From NCBI GenBank assembly GCA_016793165.1, contig JAEULA010000093.1, positions 1 to 64,000 of the forward strand: a DNA stretch of 64,000 nucleotides, given 5' to 3'. The position numbers and the translations under genes are program-made. The notes beneath the pieces were generated by a model, which was given only the letters and a program-made list of their open reading frames with translations, was not told the origin of the DNA and searched no databases. Position 1 is the stretch's first letter. Each line of letters begins with the position of its first letter. This stretch comes from Alphaproteobacteria bacterium (GTDB lineage: Bacteria; Pseudomonadota; Alphaproteobacteria; CACIAM-22H2). Of this stretch, positions 19,220 to 25,710 are shown piece by piece.

Positions 19220-19918
19220 ATGACCCAGATCTATCCCACCGCGAGCCTGGCCGCGCATCCGCGCCATCTCTCGCCCGAGTACAAGTCCACGGTGAAGCGC
19301 GCGCCCTCCCGGCCGCTGATCGTGATCCCGGCGACGCTCTCCGAGCTCACCGGCCCGGTCTACGGCCACGAGGCGGTGAAGCCGGAGGACGCCGACCTCA
19401 CGCGCCAGGCCAAGGGCGAACCCCAGGGCGAGCGCATCATCGTCGCAGGCCGCGTTCTCGACGAGGACGACCGGCCCGTGCCGCACACGCTGATCGAGAT
19501 CTGGCAGTGCAATGCCGCGGGCCGCTACACCCATGTCGCCGACCAGCATCCGGCCCCGCTCGATCCGAACTTCTTCGGCGCCGGCCGCGTCGTCACCGAC
19601 GCCGAGGGGCGCTACAGCTTCACCACCGTGAAGCCGGGCGCCTATCCATGGCGCAACCACCACAACGCCTGGCGGCCGGCGCACATCCATTTCTCGCTGT
19701 TCGGCCCGAGCTTCCTCAGCCGCGTCGTGACTCAGATGTACTTCCCCAACGATCCGCTGCTGCCCTTCGACCCGATCCTCAACTCGGTGCCGGACCCGAA
19801 GGCGCGCGAGCGGCTGGTGTCGCGCTTCGACTTCGACCTGACGAAGCCCGAATGGGCGCTCGGCTACCGCTTCGACTTCGTGCTGCGCGGCCGCAACCGC
19901 ACGCCGACGGAGGCCTGA
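19220..19918 (+). CDS. pcaH: Protocatechuate 3,4-dioxygenase beta subunit
   Basis: 232 residues; start supported by GAAGGGA nine bases upstream. PcaH carries the catalytic non-haem Fe(III) of the enzyme that cleaves protocatechuate between its two hydroxyl groups to 3-carboxy-cis,cis-muconate. The four iron ligands can be placed: Y103 (AAGRYTHV), Y142 (PGAYPW), H155 and H157 (RPAHIHFS). The N-terminal MTQIYPTASLAAHPRHLSPEYKSTVKRAP is typical of the beta subunit. It is the first gene of a tight cluster: pcaG starts one base after its stop. Confidence 0.96.
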   Translation: MTQIYPTASLAAHPRHLSPEYKSTVKRAPSRPLIVIPATLSELTGPVYGHEAVKPEDADLTRQAKGEPQGERIIVAGRVLDEDDRPVPHTLIEIWQCNAAGRYTHVADQHPAPLDPNFFGAGRVVTDAEGRYSFTTVKPGAYPWRNHHNAWRPAHIHFSLFGPSFLSRVVTQMYFPNDPLLPFDPILNSVPDPKARERLVSRFDFDLTKPEWALGYRFDFVLRGRNRTPTEA

Positions 19919-19919
19919 C

Positions 19920-20510
19920 ATGAGCGGCATCACGCCATCGCAGACGGTCGGCCCGTTCTTCCACTACATGCTGACGCCGCGCGAGTACGGCTACCCCGAG
20001 CTCGTCGGCAACTCGTTGATCACCCCGGACGCGCTCGGCGAGCGCATCCGCATCGAGGGCCGCGTCTACGACGGCGACGGCGCGCCGGTCCCCGACGCGA
20101 TGCTGGAGGTCTGGCAGGCCGACGCCTCGGGGCGCTATGCGAGCCCGGCCGATCCCAAGGCGCCGGCCAACGCGGCGTTCAAGGGCTTCGGGCGCACGCC
20201 CACGACCAAGGACGGCGACTACGCCTTCGACACGATCAAGCCCGGGCGCGTCCTCGGCCCGGACGGACGGCCGATGGCGCCGCACATCAACATCAACCTG
20301 TTCGGCCGCGGCATGCTGCGCCACGTCTTCACGCGGCTCTACTTCGCCGACGAGGCGTCGAATGCCGAGGACCCGATCCTCGCCCTGGTGGCCGATCCCG
20401 CTTCGCGCGCGACGCTGATCGCCCGGCGCAAGATCGGCGCGACGCCGGCGACCTACGTCTTCGACCTGCACCTGCAGGGCGCGAAGGAAACCGTCTTCTT
20501 CGAGTGCTGA
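19920..20510 (+). CDS. pcaG: Protocatechuate 3,4-dioxygenase alpha subunit
   Basis: 196 residues, starting one base after pcaH, so almost certainly translationally coupled. It opens with GITPSQTVGPFFHYMLTP, the standard beginning of PcaG. The intradiol dioxygenase fold is present (RVYDGDGAPVPDAMLEVWQA, APHININLFGRGML), but the iron-ligand residues of the beta subunit are replaced (HININ instead of HIH), as expected for the non-catalytic alpha subunit that shapes the active site of the alpha-beta protomer. Confidence 0.95.
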   Translation: MSGITPSQTVGPFFHYMLTPREYGYPELVGNSLITPDALGERIRIEGRVYDGDGAPVPDAMLEVWQADASGRYASPADPKAPANAAFKGFGRTPTTKDGDYAFDTIKPGRVLGPDGRPMAPHININLFGRGMLRHVFTRLYFADEASNAEDPILALVADPASRATLIARRKIGATPATYVFDLHLQGAKETVFFEC

Positions 20511-20517
20511 GGCCGCC

Positions 20518-21627
20518 ATGCAGCGCACCACGCCGCCCTTCCGCGCCGACCATGTCGGCAGCCTGCTGCGCCCGGCGCCGCTCAAGGCGGCGCGCGAGCG
20601 GCGCGAGCGCGGCGAGATCGACGACGCGGCCCTCAAGGCCGTCGAGGACCGCGAGATCCTCGCCGTCATGCGCCGACAGGCGGAGATCGGCCTGAAGTCG
20701 ATCACCGACGGCGAGTTCCGCCGCTCGATGTGGCATTTCGACTTCCTCGAGCGGCTCGACGGCGTCGAGTCCTACGCCGCCGCGCAGGGCATCCAGTTCA
20801 AGGGCGTGCAGACCAAGGCCAAGGGGCTGAAGGTCACGGGCAAGATCGGCTTCACCGGCCATCCGATGCTCGACCATTTCCGCTTCGTCGCCGCCAACGC
20901 GCCGGCGGGGACGACCGCGAAGATGACGATCCCGTCGCCCAGCGTTCTGCACTTCCGCGGCGGACGGAAGGCGGTGGGCGAGTACGTCTATCCCGACATG
21001 GACGGGTTCTTCGCCGATCTCGGCGACGCCTACCGCAAGGCGGTGAAGGCCTTCGGCGACGCCGGCTGCCGCTACCTGCAGCTCGACGAGACCAACCTCG
21101 CCTATCTCTGCGATCCCGCGCAGCGCGAGATGCTGAAGGCGCGCGGCGACGATCCCGACACCCTTCCGGCGACCTACGCCAAGCTGATCAACACGGCGAT
21201 CGCCGACCGCCCGCGGGACATGGTCGTGAGCATGCATCTCTGCCGCGGCAATTTCCGCTCGAGCTGGATCTCGGAGGGCGGCTACGAGCCGGTCGCCGAG
21301 ATCCTGTTCAACACGATCGGCGTCGACGCCTATTTCATGGAGTACGACACGGAGCGGGCCGGCGGCTTCGAGCCGCTGCGCTTCCTGCCCAAGGGCAAGC
21401 AGGTCGTGCTCGGCCTCGTCACCTCGAAGACCGGCGCGCTCGAATCGCGCGACGCGATCCGGCGGCGGATCGAGCAGGCGACCGCCTTCGCGCCGCTCGA
21501 GCAGTTCTGCCTGAGCCCGCAATGCGGCTTCGCCAGCACCGAGGAGGGCAACGTGCTGGCCGAGGACGAGCAATGGGCGAAGCTGCGCATGATCGTCGAG
21601 CTCGCCGGCGAGATCTGGGGACGCTGA
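20518..21627 (+). CDS. MetE-C-like cobalamin-independent methyltransferase
   Basis: 369 residues, seven bases after pcaG. The protein is the size of the C-terminal barrel of cobalamin-independent methionine synthase (MetE) and of the stand-alone YxjG-type proteins. A MetE-like zinc site is visible: H240-x-C242 (SMHLCRGN), E275 (AYFMEYD) and C336 (SPQCGFAS); the 61-residue distance from E275 to C336 equals that in E. coli MetE (E665 to C726). The opening FRADHVGSLLRP is also conserved in this family. A methyl donor or acceptor is not identifiable. Its position inside the protocatechuate operon suggests methyl-group handling during use of methoxylated aromatics such as vanillate; this is inference. 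Confidence 0.88.
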   Translation: MQRTTPPFRADHVGSLLRPAPLKAARERRERGEIDDAALKAVEDREILAVMRRQAEIGLKSITDGEFRRSMWHFDFLERLDGVESYAAAQGIQFKGVQTKAKGLKVTGKIGFTGHPMLDHFRFVAANAPAGTTAKMTIPSPSVLHFRGGRKAVGEYVYPDMDGFFADLGDAYRKAVKAFGDAGCRYLQLDETNLAYLCDPAQREMLKARGDDPDTLPATYAKLINTAIADRPRDMVVSMHLCRGNFRSSWISEGGYEPVAEILFNTIGVDAYFMEYDTERAGGFEPLRFLPKGKQVVLGLVTSKTGALESRDAIRRRIEQATAFAPLEQFCLSPQCGFASTEEGNVLAEDEQWAKLRMIVELAGEIWGR

Positions 21628-21631
21628 TCCC

Positions 21632-22969
21632 TTGCTGATCGAGCCGCAATTCCGCTCGGCCGACGCGGACCGGATCTGGCGCCTCGACGCGCGGCTGCGG
21701 CGCATGCTCGCCTTCGAAGCGGGGCTCGCGGCCGCCCAGGCGAAGGCCGGGCTGATTCCGGAGGCGGCGGCGGCGCGGATCGCCGAGGCCTGCGCGGCGC
21801 CATGCCCCGGCGACGACGACGCGTTCCGCCTCGCCGCCACCGCTGGCAATCCGGCGATCCCCTTCGTCGCGCGTCTCACCGCGCAGGTCGCCGCCGCCGC
21901 ACCCGAGGCGGCGGCGCATGTCCATCGCGGCGCCACCAGCCAGGACGTGATCGACACGGCGATGGTCCTGGGCCTCGCCGAGATCGCGGCCGCGCTCGAC
22001 ACGACGCTGCGCGAGGCGATGCGCGCCCTCGCCGCGCTCGCTTCAAGCCACGCGACGACGCCGATCGCCGCGCGCACGCTGCTGCAGCAGGCGACGCCGA
22101 TCACCTTCGGCCTGAAGGCGGCGCAATGGCTCGCCGCGCTCGATCGCGCGCGGCGCGGCGTGGCGGCGCTGCGCGGCGACGCGTTCGCCGTCCAGCTCGG
22201 CGGCGCCACCGGGACGCTCGCGGGCATGGGCGCCGCCGGCCCCGCGATCCGCGCCGGGCTCGCGCGCCGCCTCGGCCTCGCCGATCCGGGCCAGTGCTGG
22301 CACACGATCCGCGACCGCGTGCTCGCCATCGGCGCCGCCTTCGCCGCGGTCGCGGGCGCGGCGGCGAAGATCGCCGGGGACGTCGAGCTGTTGATGCAGT
22401 CCGAGGTCGGCGAGCTGCGCGAGCGCGCCGAGCCGGGCCGCGGCGGCTCCTCGGCGATGCCGCACAAGCGCAACCCGGTCGACCCGCTCGTCCCCGTCGC
22501 GATCCTGCCGGTCGTCGGCGGCCTCGTTGCGGCGCTCGCGACGTCTCAGGCCCACGCGCACGAGCGCGCGGCCGGCGCCTGGCACGCGGAGTGGATCGTG
22601 CTGCCGCAGCTCTCCGCCCTCACGCTCGCCGCCGCCGAGCGCCTCGCGGCGCTGGTCGCGGGCCTCGAGGTCGACACCGCGCGGATGGCCGCCAATCTCG
22701 AGCTTCATCGCGGCCTGCTCGCCGCCGAGGCGCTGGCCGCCGCGCTCGCCGCGAAGCTCGGCCGCGCCGACGCCCATCGCCTCGTCGAAATGCTGTCGGC
22801 GCGGGTGCGCGACGGGCACGGCGACCTCGCCGCGCTCGCGGCCGCGGAACCGGCCGTCGTCGCCGCGATCGACGCCGAGTCGCTGCGCGTCGTCTTCGCC
22901 CATGCGGGCCCGCTCGCCTCGGCCGCGGCCGAGGCGCGCCGCCTCATCGATCGCCATCGCCCGGAGTGA
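21632..22969 (+). CDS. pcaB: 3-carboxy-cis,cis-muconate cycloisomerase
   Basis: 445 residues from a TTG at 21632, four bases after the MetE-like gene. It belongs to the fumarase/aspartase superfamily: the signature GGSSAMPHKRNPVDP is intact, and GATSQDVIDTA is the second conserved region (catalytic helix). PcaB cyclises 3-carboxymuconate to 4-carboxymuconolactone, the step after PcaHG. Length and position between pcaG and pcaC leave little doubt over argininosuccinate or adenylosuccinate lyase. The C-terminus is very Ala-rich. Confidence 0.93.
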   Translation: MLIEPQFRSADADRIWRLDARLRRMLAFEAGLAAAQAKAGLIPEAAAARIAEACAAPCPGDDDAFRLAATAGNPAIPFVARLTAQVAAAAPEAAAHVHRGATSQDVIDTAMVLGLAEIAAALDTTLREAMRALAALASSHATTPIAARTLLQQATPITFGLKAAQWLAALDRARRGVAALRGDAFAVQLGGATGTLAGMGAAGPAIRAGLARRLGLADPGQCWHTIRDRVLAIGAAFAAVAGAAAKIAGDVELLMQSEVGELRERAEPGRGGSSAMPHKRNPVDPLVPVAILPVVGGLVAALATSQAHAHERAAGAWHAEWIVLPQLSALTLAAAERLAALVAGLEVDTARMAANLELHRGLLAAEALAAALAAKLGRADAHRLVEMLSARVRDGHGDLAALAAAEPAVVAAIDAESLRVVFAHAGPLASAAAEARRLIDRHRPE

Positions 22970-22975
22970 ACGACC

Positions 22976-23374
22976 ATGGATGAACGCGAACGCCACGACC
23001 GCGGCATGGCGGTGCGCCGCCAGGTGCTCGGCGACGCCTGGGTCGATCGCGCCAACGCGCGCAAGACCGCGTTCAGCGGCGAGTTCCAGGAGCTGATCAC
23101 GCGCTATGCCTGGGGCGAGATCTGGACGCGGCCCGGGCTCGAGCGCTTCACGCGCTCGTGCATGGTGCTGTCGACGATGATCGCGCTCGGGCGGTGGGAG
23201 GAGTTCCGGCTGCACGTGCGCGCCGCCTTCAACAACGGCCTGACGCGCGACCACATCAAGGAGGTCGTGCTCCAGGCGGCGGTCTATTGCGGCGTGCCGG
23301 CGGCGAACACGGCGATCCACCACGCCGAGGCGGTGTTCGCCGAGCTCGACGCCGCGCGCGACAAGACGCCCTGA
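22976..23374 (+). CDS. pcaC: 4-carboxymuconolactone decarboxylase
   Basis: 132 residues, six bases after pcaB. The sequence shows the carboxymuconolactone decarboxylase family features: MAVRRQVLGDAWVDRA near the start, SCMVLSTMIALGRWEEFRLH in the middle, and IKEVVLQAAVYCGVPAANTA towards the end. It decarboxylates 4-carboxymuconolactone to beta-ketoadipate enol-lactone. The next enzymes (PcaD hydrolase and the CoA-transferase/thiolase steps) are not encoded in this window. Confidence 0.94.
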   Translation: MDERERHDRGMAVRRQVLGDAWVDRANARKTAFSGEFQELITRYAWGEIWTRPGLERFTRSCMVLSTMIALGRWEEFRLHVRAAFNNGLTRDHIKEVVLQAAVYCGVPAANTAIHHAEAVFAELDAARDKTP

Positions 23375-23388
23375 CCCCGGAGCCGCCG

Positions 23389-24171
23389 ATGCGATCGATC
23401 GACCGCCGCCACGCCCTGTCCGCCGCCGCCCTCGCGCTCGGCGCCGGCACGACGTTGCGCGCCTCGAGCGCGCTCGCGCAGGCGCCCGACCTCACGATCT
23501 ACAGCGGCGGCGCGGTGAAATCCGCGCTGGTGGTCGTTGCCGAGCGCTTCCAGGCGGCGACCGGCGCGCGACTGGCGCTCGAATTCCATCCGATGGGCCC
23601 GCTGACGCGCCGACTGCGCGAGGGCGCGACGCCCGACATCGTGGTCCTGACGCGCGAGGTCATGGACGAGATCGCGACGACGACGCTCGTCCGCGCCGAC
23701 GGCGCCACCGAGGTCGGCCGCGTGGCGATCGGCGTCGCCGTGCACGAGAGCGCGCCCGCGCCGGACATCTCGACGCCCGAGGCGTTCAAGGCGACGCTGC
23801 TGGCGGCGAAGTCGCTGGTCTACATCGACCCGGAGCGCGGCACCAGCGGCCGGCACTTCGCCGCCGTGCTGCAGACGCTCGGGATCGCGGAGGCGATGAA
23901 GCCGAAGACGCGGCTCGGCGACGGCGGCTACGTCGTCGAGCCGGTGGGCCGCGGCGAGGTCGAGATCGGCGTGCACCAGATCACCGAGATCCTGCCGGTG
24001 AAGGGCGTCAGGCTGGTCGGGCCGCTGCCCGCGGCGCTGCAGAAGGAGACGATCTACGTCGCGGCCCTGACGCAGGGGGCGAAGGATCCGGCGCGAGCCC
24101 GGGACTTCCTCGCCTTCCTGCGGGCGCCCGCGACGCGCACGATCTTCGCCGCCCGCGGATTCATCGAATAG
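23389..24171 (+). CDS. Periplasmic substrate-binding protein, ModA-like, with Tat-type signal
   Basis: 260 residues from an ATG 14 bases after pcaC. The N-terminus IDRRHALSAAALALGAGTTL is a twin-arginine-type signal ending at AQA. The mature part begins PDLTIYSGGAVKSAL and includes LEFHPMGPLTRRLREG and DIVVLTREVMDEI, the pattern of molybdate-type (ModA) and related binding proteins; a C-terminal KDPARARDFLAFLRAP is also typical. No permease or ATPase gene is adjacent, so this is an orphan binding protein or works with a transporter elsewhere. Its place at the end of the pca operon suggests binding of an aromatic acid or its ring-cleavage products rather than molybdate, as an inference. Confidence 0.82.
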   Translation: MRSIDRRHALSAAALALGAGTTLRASSALAQAPDLTIYSGGAVKSALVVVAERFQAATGARLALEFHPMGPLTRRLREGATPDIVVLTREVMDEIATTTLVRADGATEVGRVAIGVAVHESAPAPDISTPEAFKATLLAAKSLVYIDPERGTSGRHFAAVLQTLGIAEAMKPKTRLGDGGYVVEPVGRGEVEIGVHQITEILPVKGVRLVGPLPAALQKETIYVAALTQGAKDPARARDFLAFLRAPATRTIFAARGFIE

Positions 24172-24173
24172 GC

Positions 24174-24199
24174 GGCGGCCGGCGCGCCACGCGGCCGCC
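24174..24199. terminator. Possible bidirectional terminator hairpin between convergent genes
   Basis: GGCGGCC (24174-24180) and GGCCGCC (24193-24199) form a perfect 7-bp stem around a 12-base loop that itself contains GGCGCGCC. It lies directly after the stop of the binding-protein gene and before the stop of the convergent dioxygenase gene. There is no T-run on either side, so intrinsic termination is only a possibility. Confidence 0.3.
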
Positions 24200-24225
24200 C
24201 GGCGAGGGCATCGCCGCGGCACGCC

Positions 24226-24894
24226 TCAGGCAAGGACGATGTCGAACAGACCGGCGAGGGCGCCGGCCTCGATGCGCTCCGCGGGTTCCAGCCGCATGAT
24301 CACGCTCGCGCGCTGGCGCGGATCGCGGATCGCATTCAGCACGGCGTCGCGCTCGTTCTGCGGCTCGCCGTCGACATAGGCCTGCGTGACGAGGGTCGCA
24401 TGACCGGGCGCCGTCACCTTGACGTGGATATGCGGCGTGCGACCCGGATAGGCGACCGGCCGGATCGTCCGGAACCCGTAAGCGCCGTCCGCATCCGCGC
24501 TGCAGAAGCCGCGCCCCTGGAAGCCGGGCTCGCGACGGCGCCCACCGCGCTCGTCGCGCGGATGGCGGTAGACGCCCTGCGCATCGCATTGCCAGATCTC
24601 GACGCGCGCTCCGGCGCGCGGCGATCCGTCGAGCCCGACGACGCGGCCGCGGAGATGCAGGATCCGGCCGGTCGCGCGCGCGGCCTCGCCGTGCACCTGC
24701 ACGAGATCGGCGTCGGCATCGCCGCTCCAATCGACCGGATAGAAGGGCCCTTCGGTCTGGCGCGGCGTGGCGCTGCGCGCGGCGGCGCGCGCCGCCGGAC
24801 CGTCGGCGGCCGCCGACAGGCCGGCGACTGCAACGACAAGTCCGCCGCGCAGCGCGTGACGGCGACCGATGGCGGGTGTCGCAATTCGGGACAT
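24226..24894 (-). CDS. Exported intradiol ring-cleavage dioxygenase (Tat signal)
   Basis: 222 residues. A twin-arginine signal (IGRRHALRGGLVVAVAGLSAA) is followed by RQTEGPFYPVDW, the conserved opening of secreted intradiol dioxygenases. The four Fe(III) ligand positions look intact: Tyr in AQGVYRHP, Tyr in RPVAYPGRTP, and the two His of PHIHVKV. This is a single-chain protein separate from PcaHG. Characterised exported members act on catechol-type or hydroxyquinol-type compounds, but the substrate here is unknown. A folded metalloenzyme carried by the Tat route fits. It faces the pca operon and has its own start region of 73 bases shared with the downstream Spy-like gene's end. Confidence 0.88.
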   Translation of the reverse strand: MSRIATPAIGRRHALRGGLVVAVAGLSAAADGPAARAAARSATPRQTEGPFYPVDWSGDADADLVQVHGEAARATGRILHLRGRVVGLDGSPRAGARVEIWQCDAQGVYRHPRDERGGRRREPGFQGRGFCSADADGAYGFRTIRPVAYPGRTPHIHVKVTAPGHATLVTQAYVDGEPQNERDAVLNAIRDPRQRASVIMRLEPAERIEAGALAGLFDIVLA

Positions 24895-24967
24895 GAACTC
24901 TCCACGCTGCTCGCGATCGTCGCCCCCGCCGCTCGACGTGGCGGGCGGCGGGGACGACGGCGCGCCG

Positions 24968-25447
24968 TCAATGGTGCCCGTGATGACCGCCGCGACCGCC
25001 CATGCCGCGGCCGCGGTCCATCGACTCGCTGAACCTCGTGCGCTGCTCCTCGCTGAGCGCCGGCAACAGCTTGTCGACGGCCGCGCGCATCGCCCGCGTG
25101 TTCTCGAGCATCGCCGACATGTGCTTCTCGCGCATCGCGAGACGCCCGGCGTAGTCGGTCGGACGCGGCGCGACGGCGTCGCCGCAAAGCCGTTTCAGCG
25201 GCTCGATCGCGGCGCGCGCCTCGCGGCCGAACATGTCCCAGGCGGCGCGCTGCGCGTCGGTGGGGGCGACCTTCACCTCCGCGAAGGCCAGCCGGGCCGC
25301 GGTGCGCGCATCCATGTCGGCGCACATCCGCTCCATGCCGGCGCGGCGCGGCGCGTCGGGCGCGGGCGCGGGCGCCGAAGGCGGGGTCTGGGCCAGCGCG
25401 GTCGTCGCGACCGCGATCAGGGCCGTGGTCAACAGAAGCGTCCTCAT
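24968..25447 (-). CDS. Spy/CpxP-like periplasmic protein with LTxxQ-type motif
   Basis: 159 residues from the ATG at 25447. A Sec signal peptide (MRTLLLTTALIAVATTALAQ) is followed by a Pro/Ala linker and an all-helical domain. LLPALSEEQRTRF is a match to the LTxxQ motif of the Spy/CpxP family, and the C-terminus is Met/Gly/His-rich (GMGGRGGHHGHH), suggesting metal binding. Family members are periplasmic chaperones or accessory sensors of envelope stress and metals. The gene is divergent from a PAS-containing histidine kinase, sharing a 263-bp control region that has several palindromes; this is reminiscent of the cpxP/cpx arrangement, though the proteins are not orthologous by position alone. 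Confidence 0.8.
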   Translation of the reverse strand: MRTLLLTTALIAVATTALAQTPPSAPAPAPDAPRRAGMERMCADMDARTAARLAFAEVKVAPTDAQRAAWDMFGREARAAIEPLKRLCGDAVAPRPTDYAGRLAMREKHMSAMLENTRAMRAAVDKLLPALSEEQRTRFSESMDRGRGMGGRGGHHGHH

Positions 25448-25528
25448 CCGTGTCCTCCGAGGGGGTGGCTTGGATGCGGCATATATAGCCCGCACCCCGA
25501 CGGCACGGATGACAAGGCGGTTTCGTAT

Positions 25529-25539
25529 TGTAACGGCGG
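25529..25539. promoter_or_regulatory. TGTAACGGCGG element upstream of the PAS kinase
   Basis: An exact copy of the 11-base sequence also found at 28281-28291 before the OmpR-type regulator gene. It lies 172 bases upstream of the kinase start and 82 bases upstream of the Spy-like gene start. TGTAAC is the repeated half-site of the palindrome at 28252-28272, so this could be a binding site for the same regulator. Confidence 0.45.
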
Positions 25540-25618
25540 GTCACGCGGCTCAGTGCTGCCTGAGTCCCGAAGCGACGGGCGGGTCGACCTGGTCCGAGCG
25601 CGATCCCGGCGGCACCCG

Positions 25619-25638
25619 ACTAGGCCAGACGGCCTAGT
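25619..25638. promoter_or_regulatory. Perfect inverted repeat ACTAGGCC-AGAC-GGCCTAGT
   Basis: Eight-base perfect arms around a four-base spacer in the divergent control region between the Spy-like gene and the PAS kinase. It could be an operator for a dimeric regulator or a small hairpin. With only a short loop and no T-run it does not look like a terminator. Confidence 0.45.
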
Positions 25639-25677
25639 GCGCCAGTCAGGCATGAGTCTGAAACCCGCGTTCGATAG

Positions 25678-25689
25678 GGTCTTAAGACC
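25678..25689. promoter_or_regulatory. Perfect 12-bp palindrome GGTCTTAAGACC
   Basis: A perfect palindrome ending 21 bases before the start codon of the PAS kinase. In a GC-rich background its TTAA core stands out. Being this close to the start codon, a protein bound here would block transcription or translation initiation. It is separate in sequence from the TGTAAC elements. Confidence 0.45.
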
Positions 25690-25710
25690 ACATCCTCCGA
25701 GTGCCTTCGA

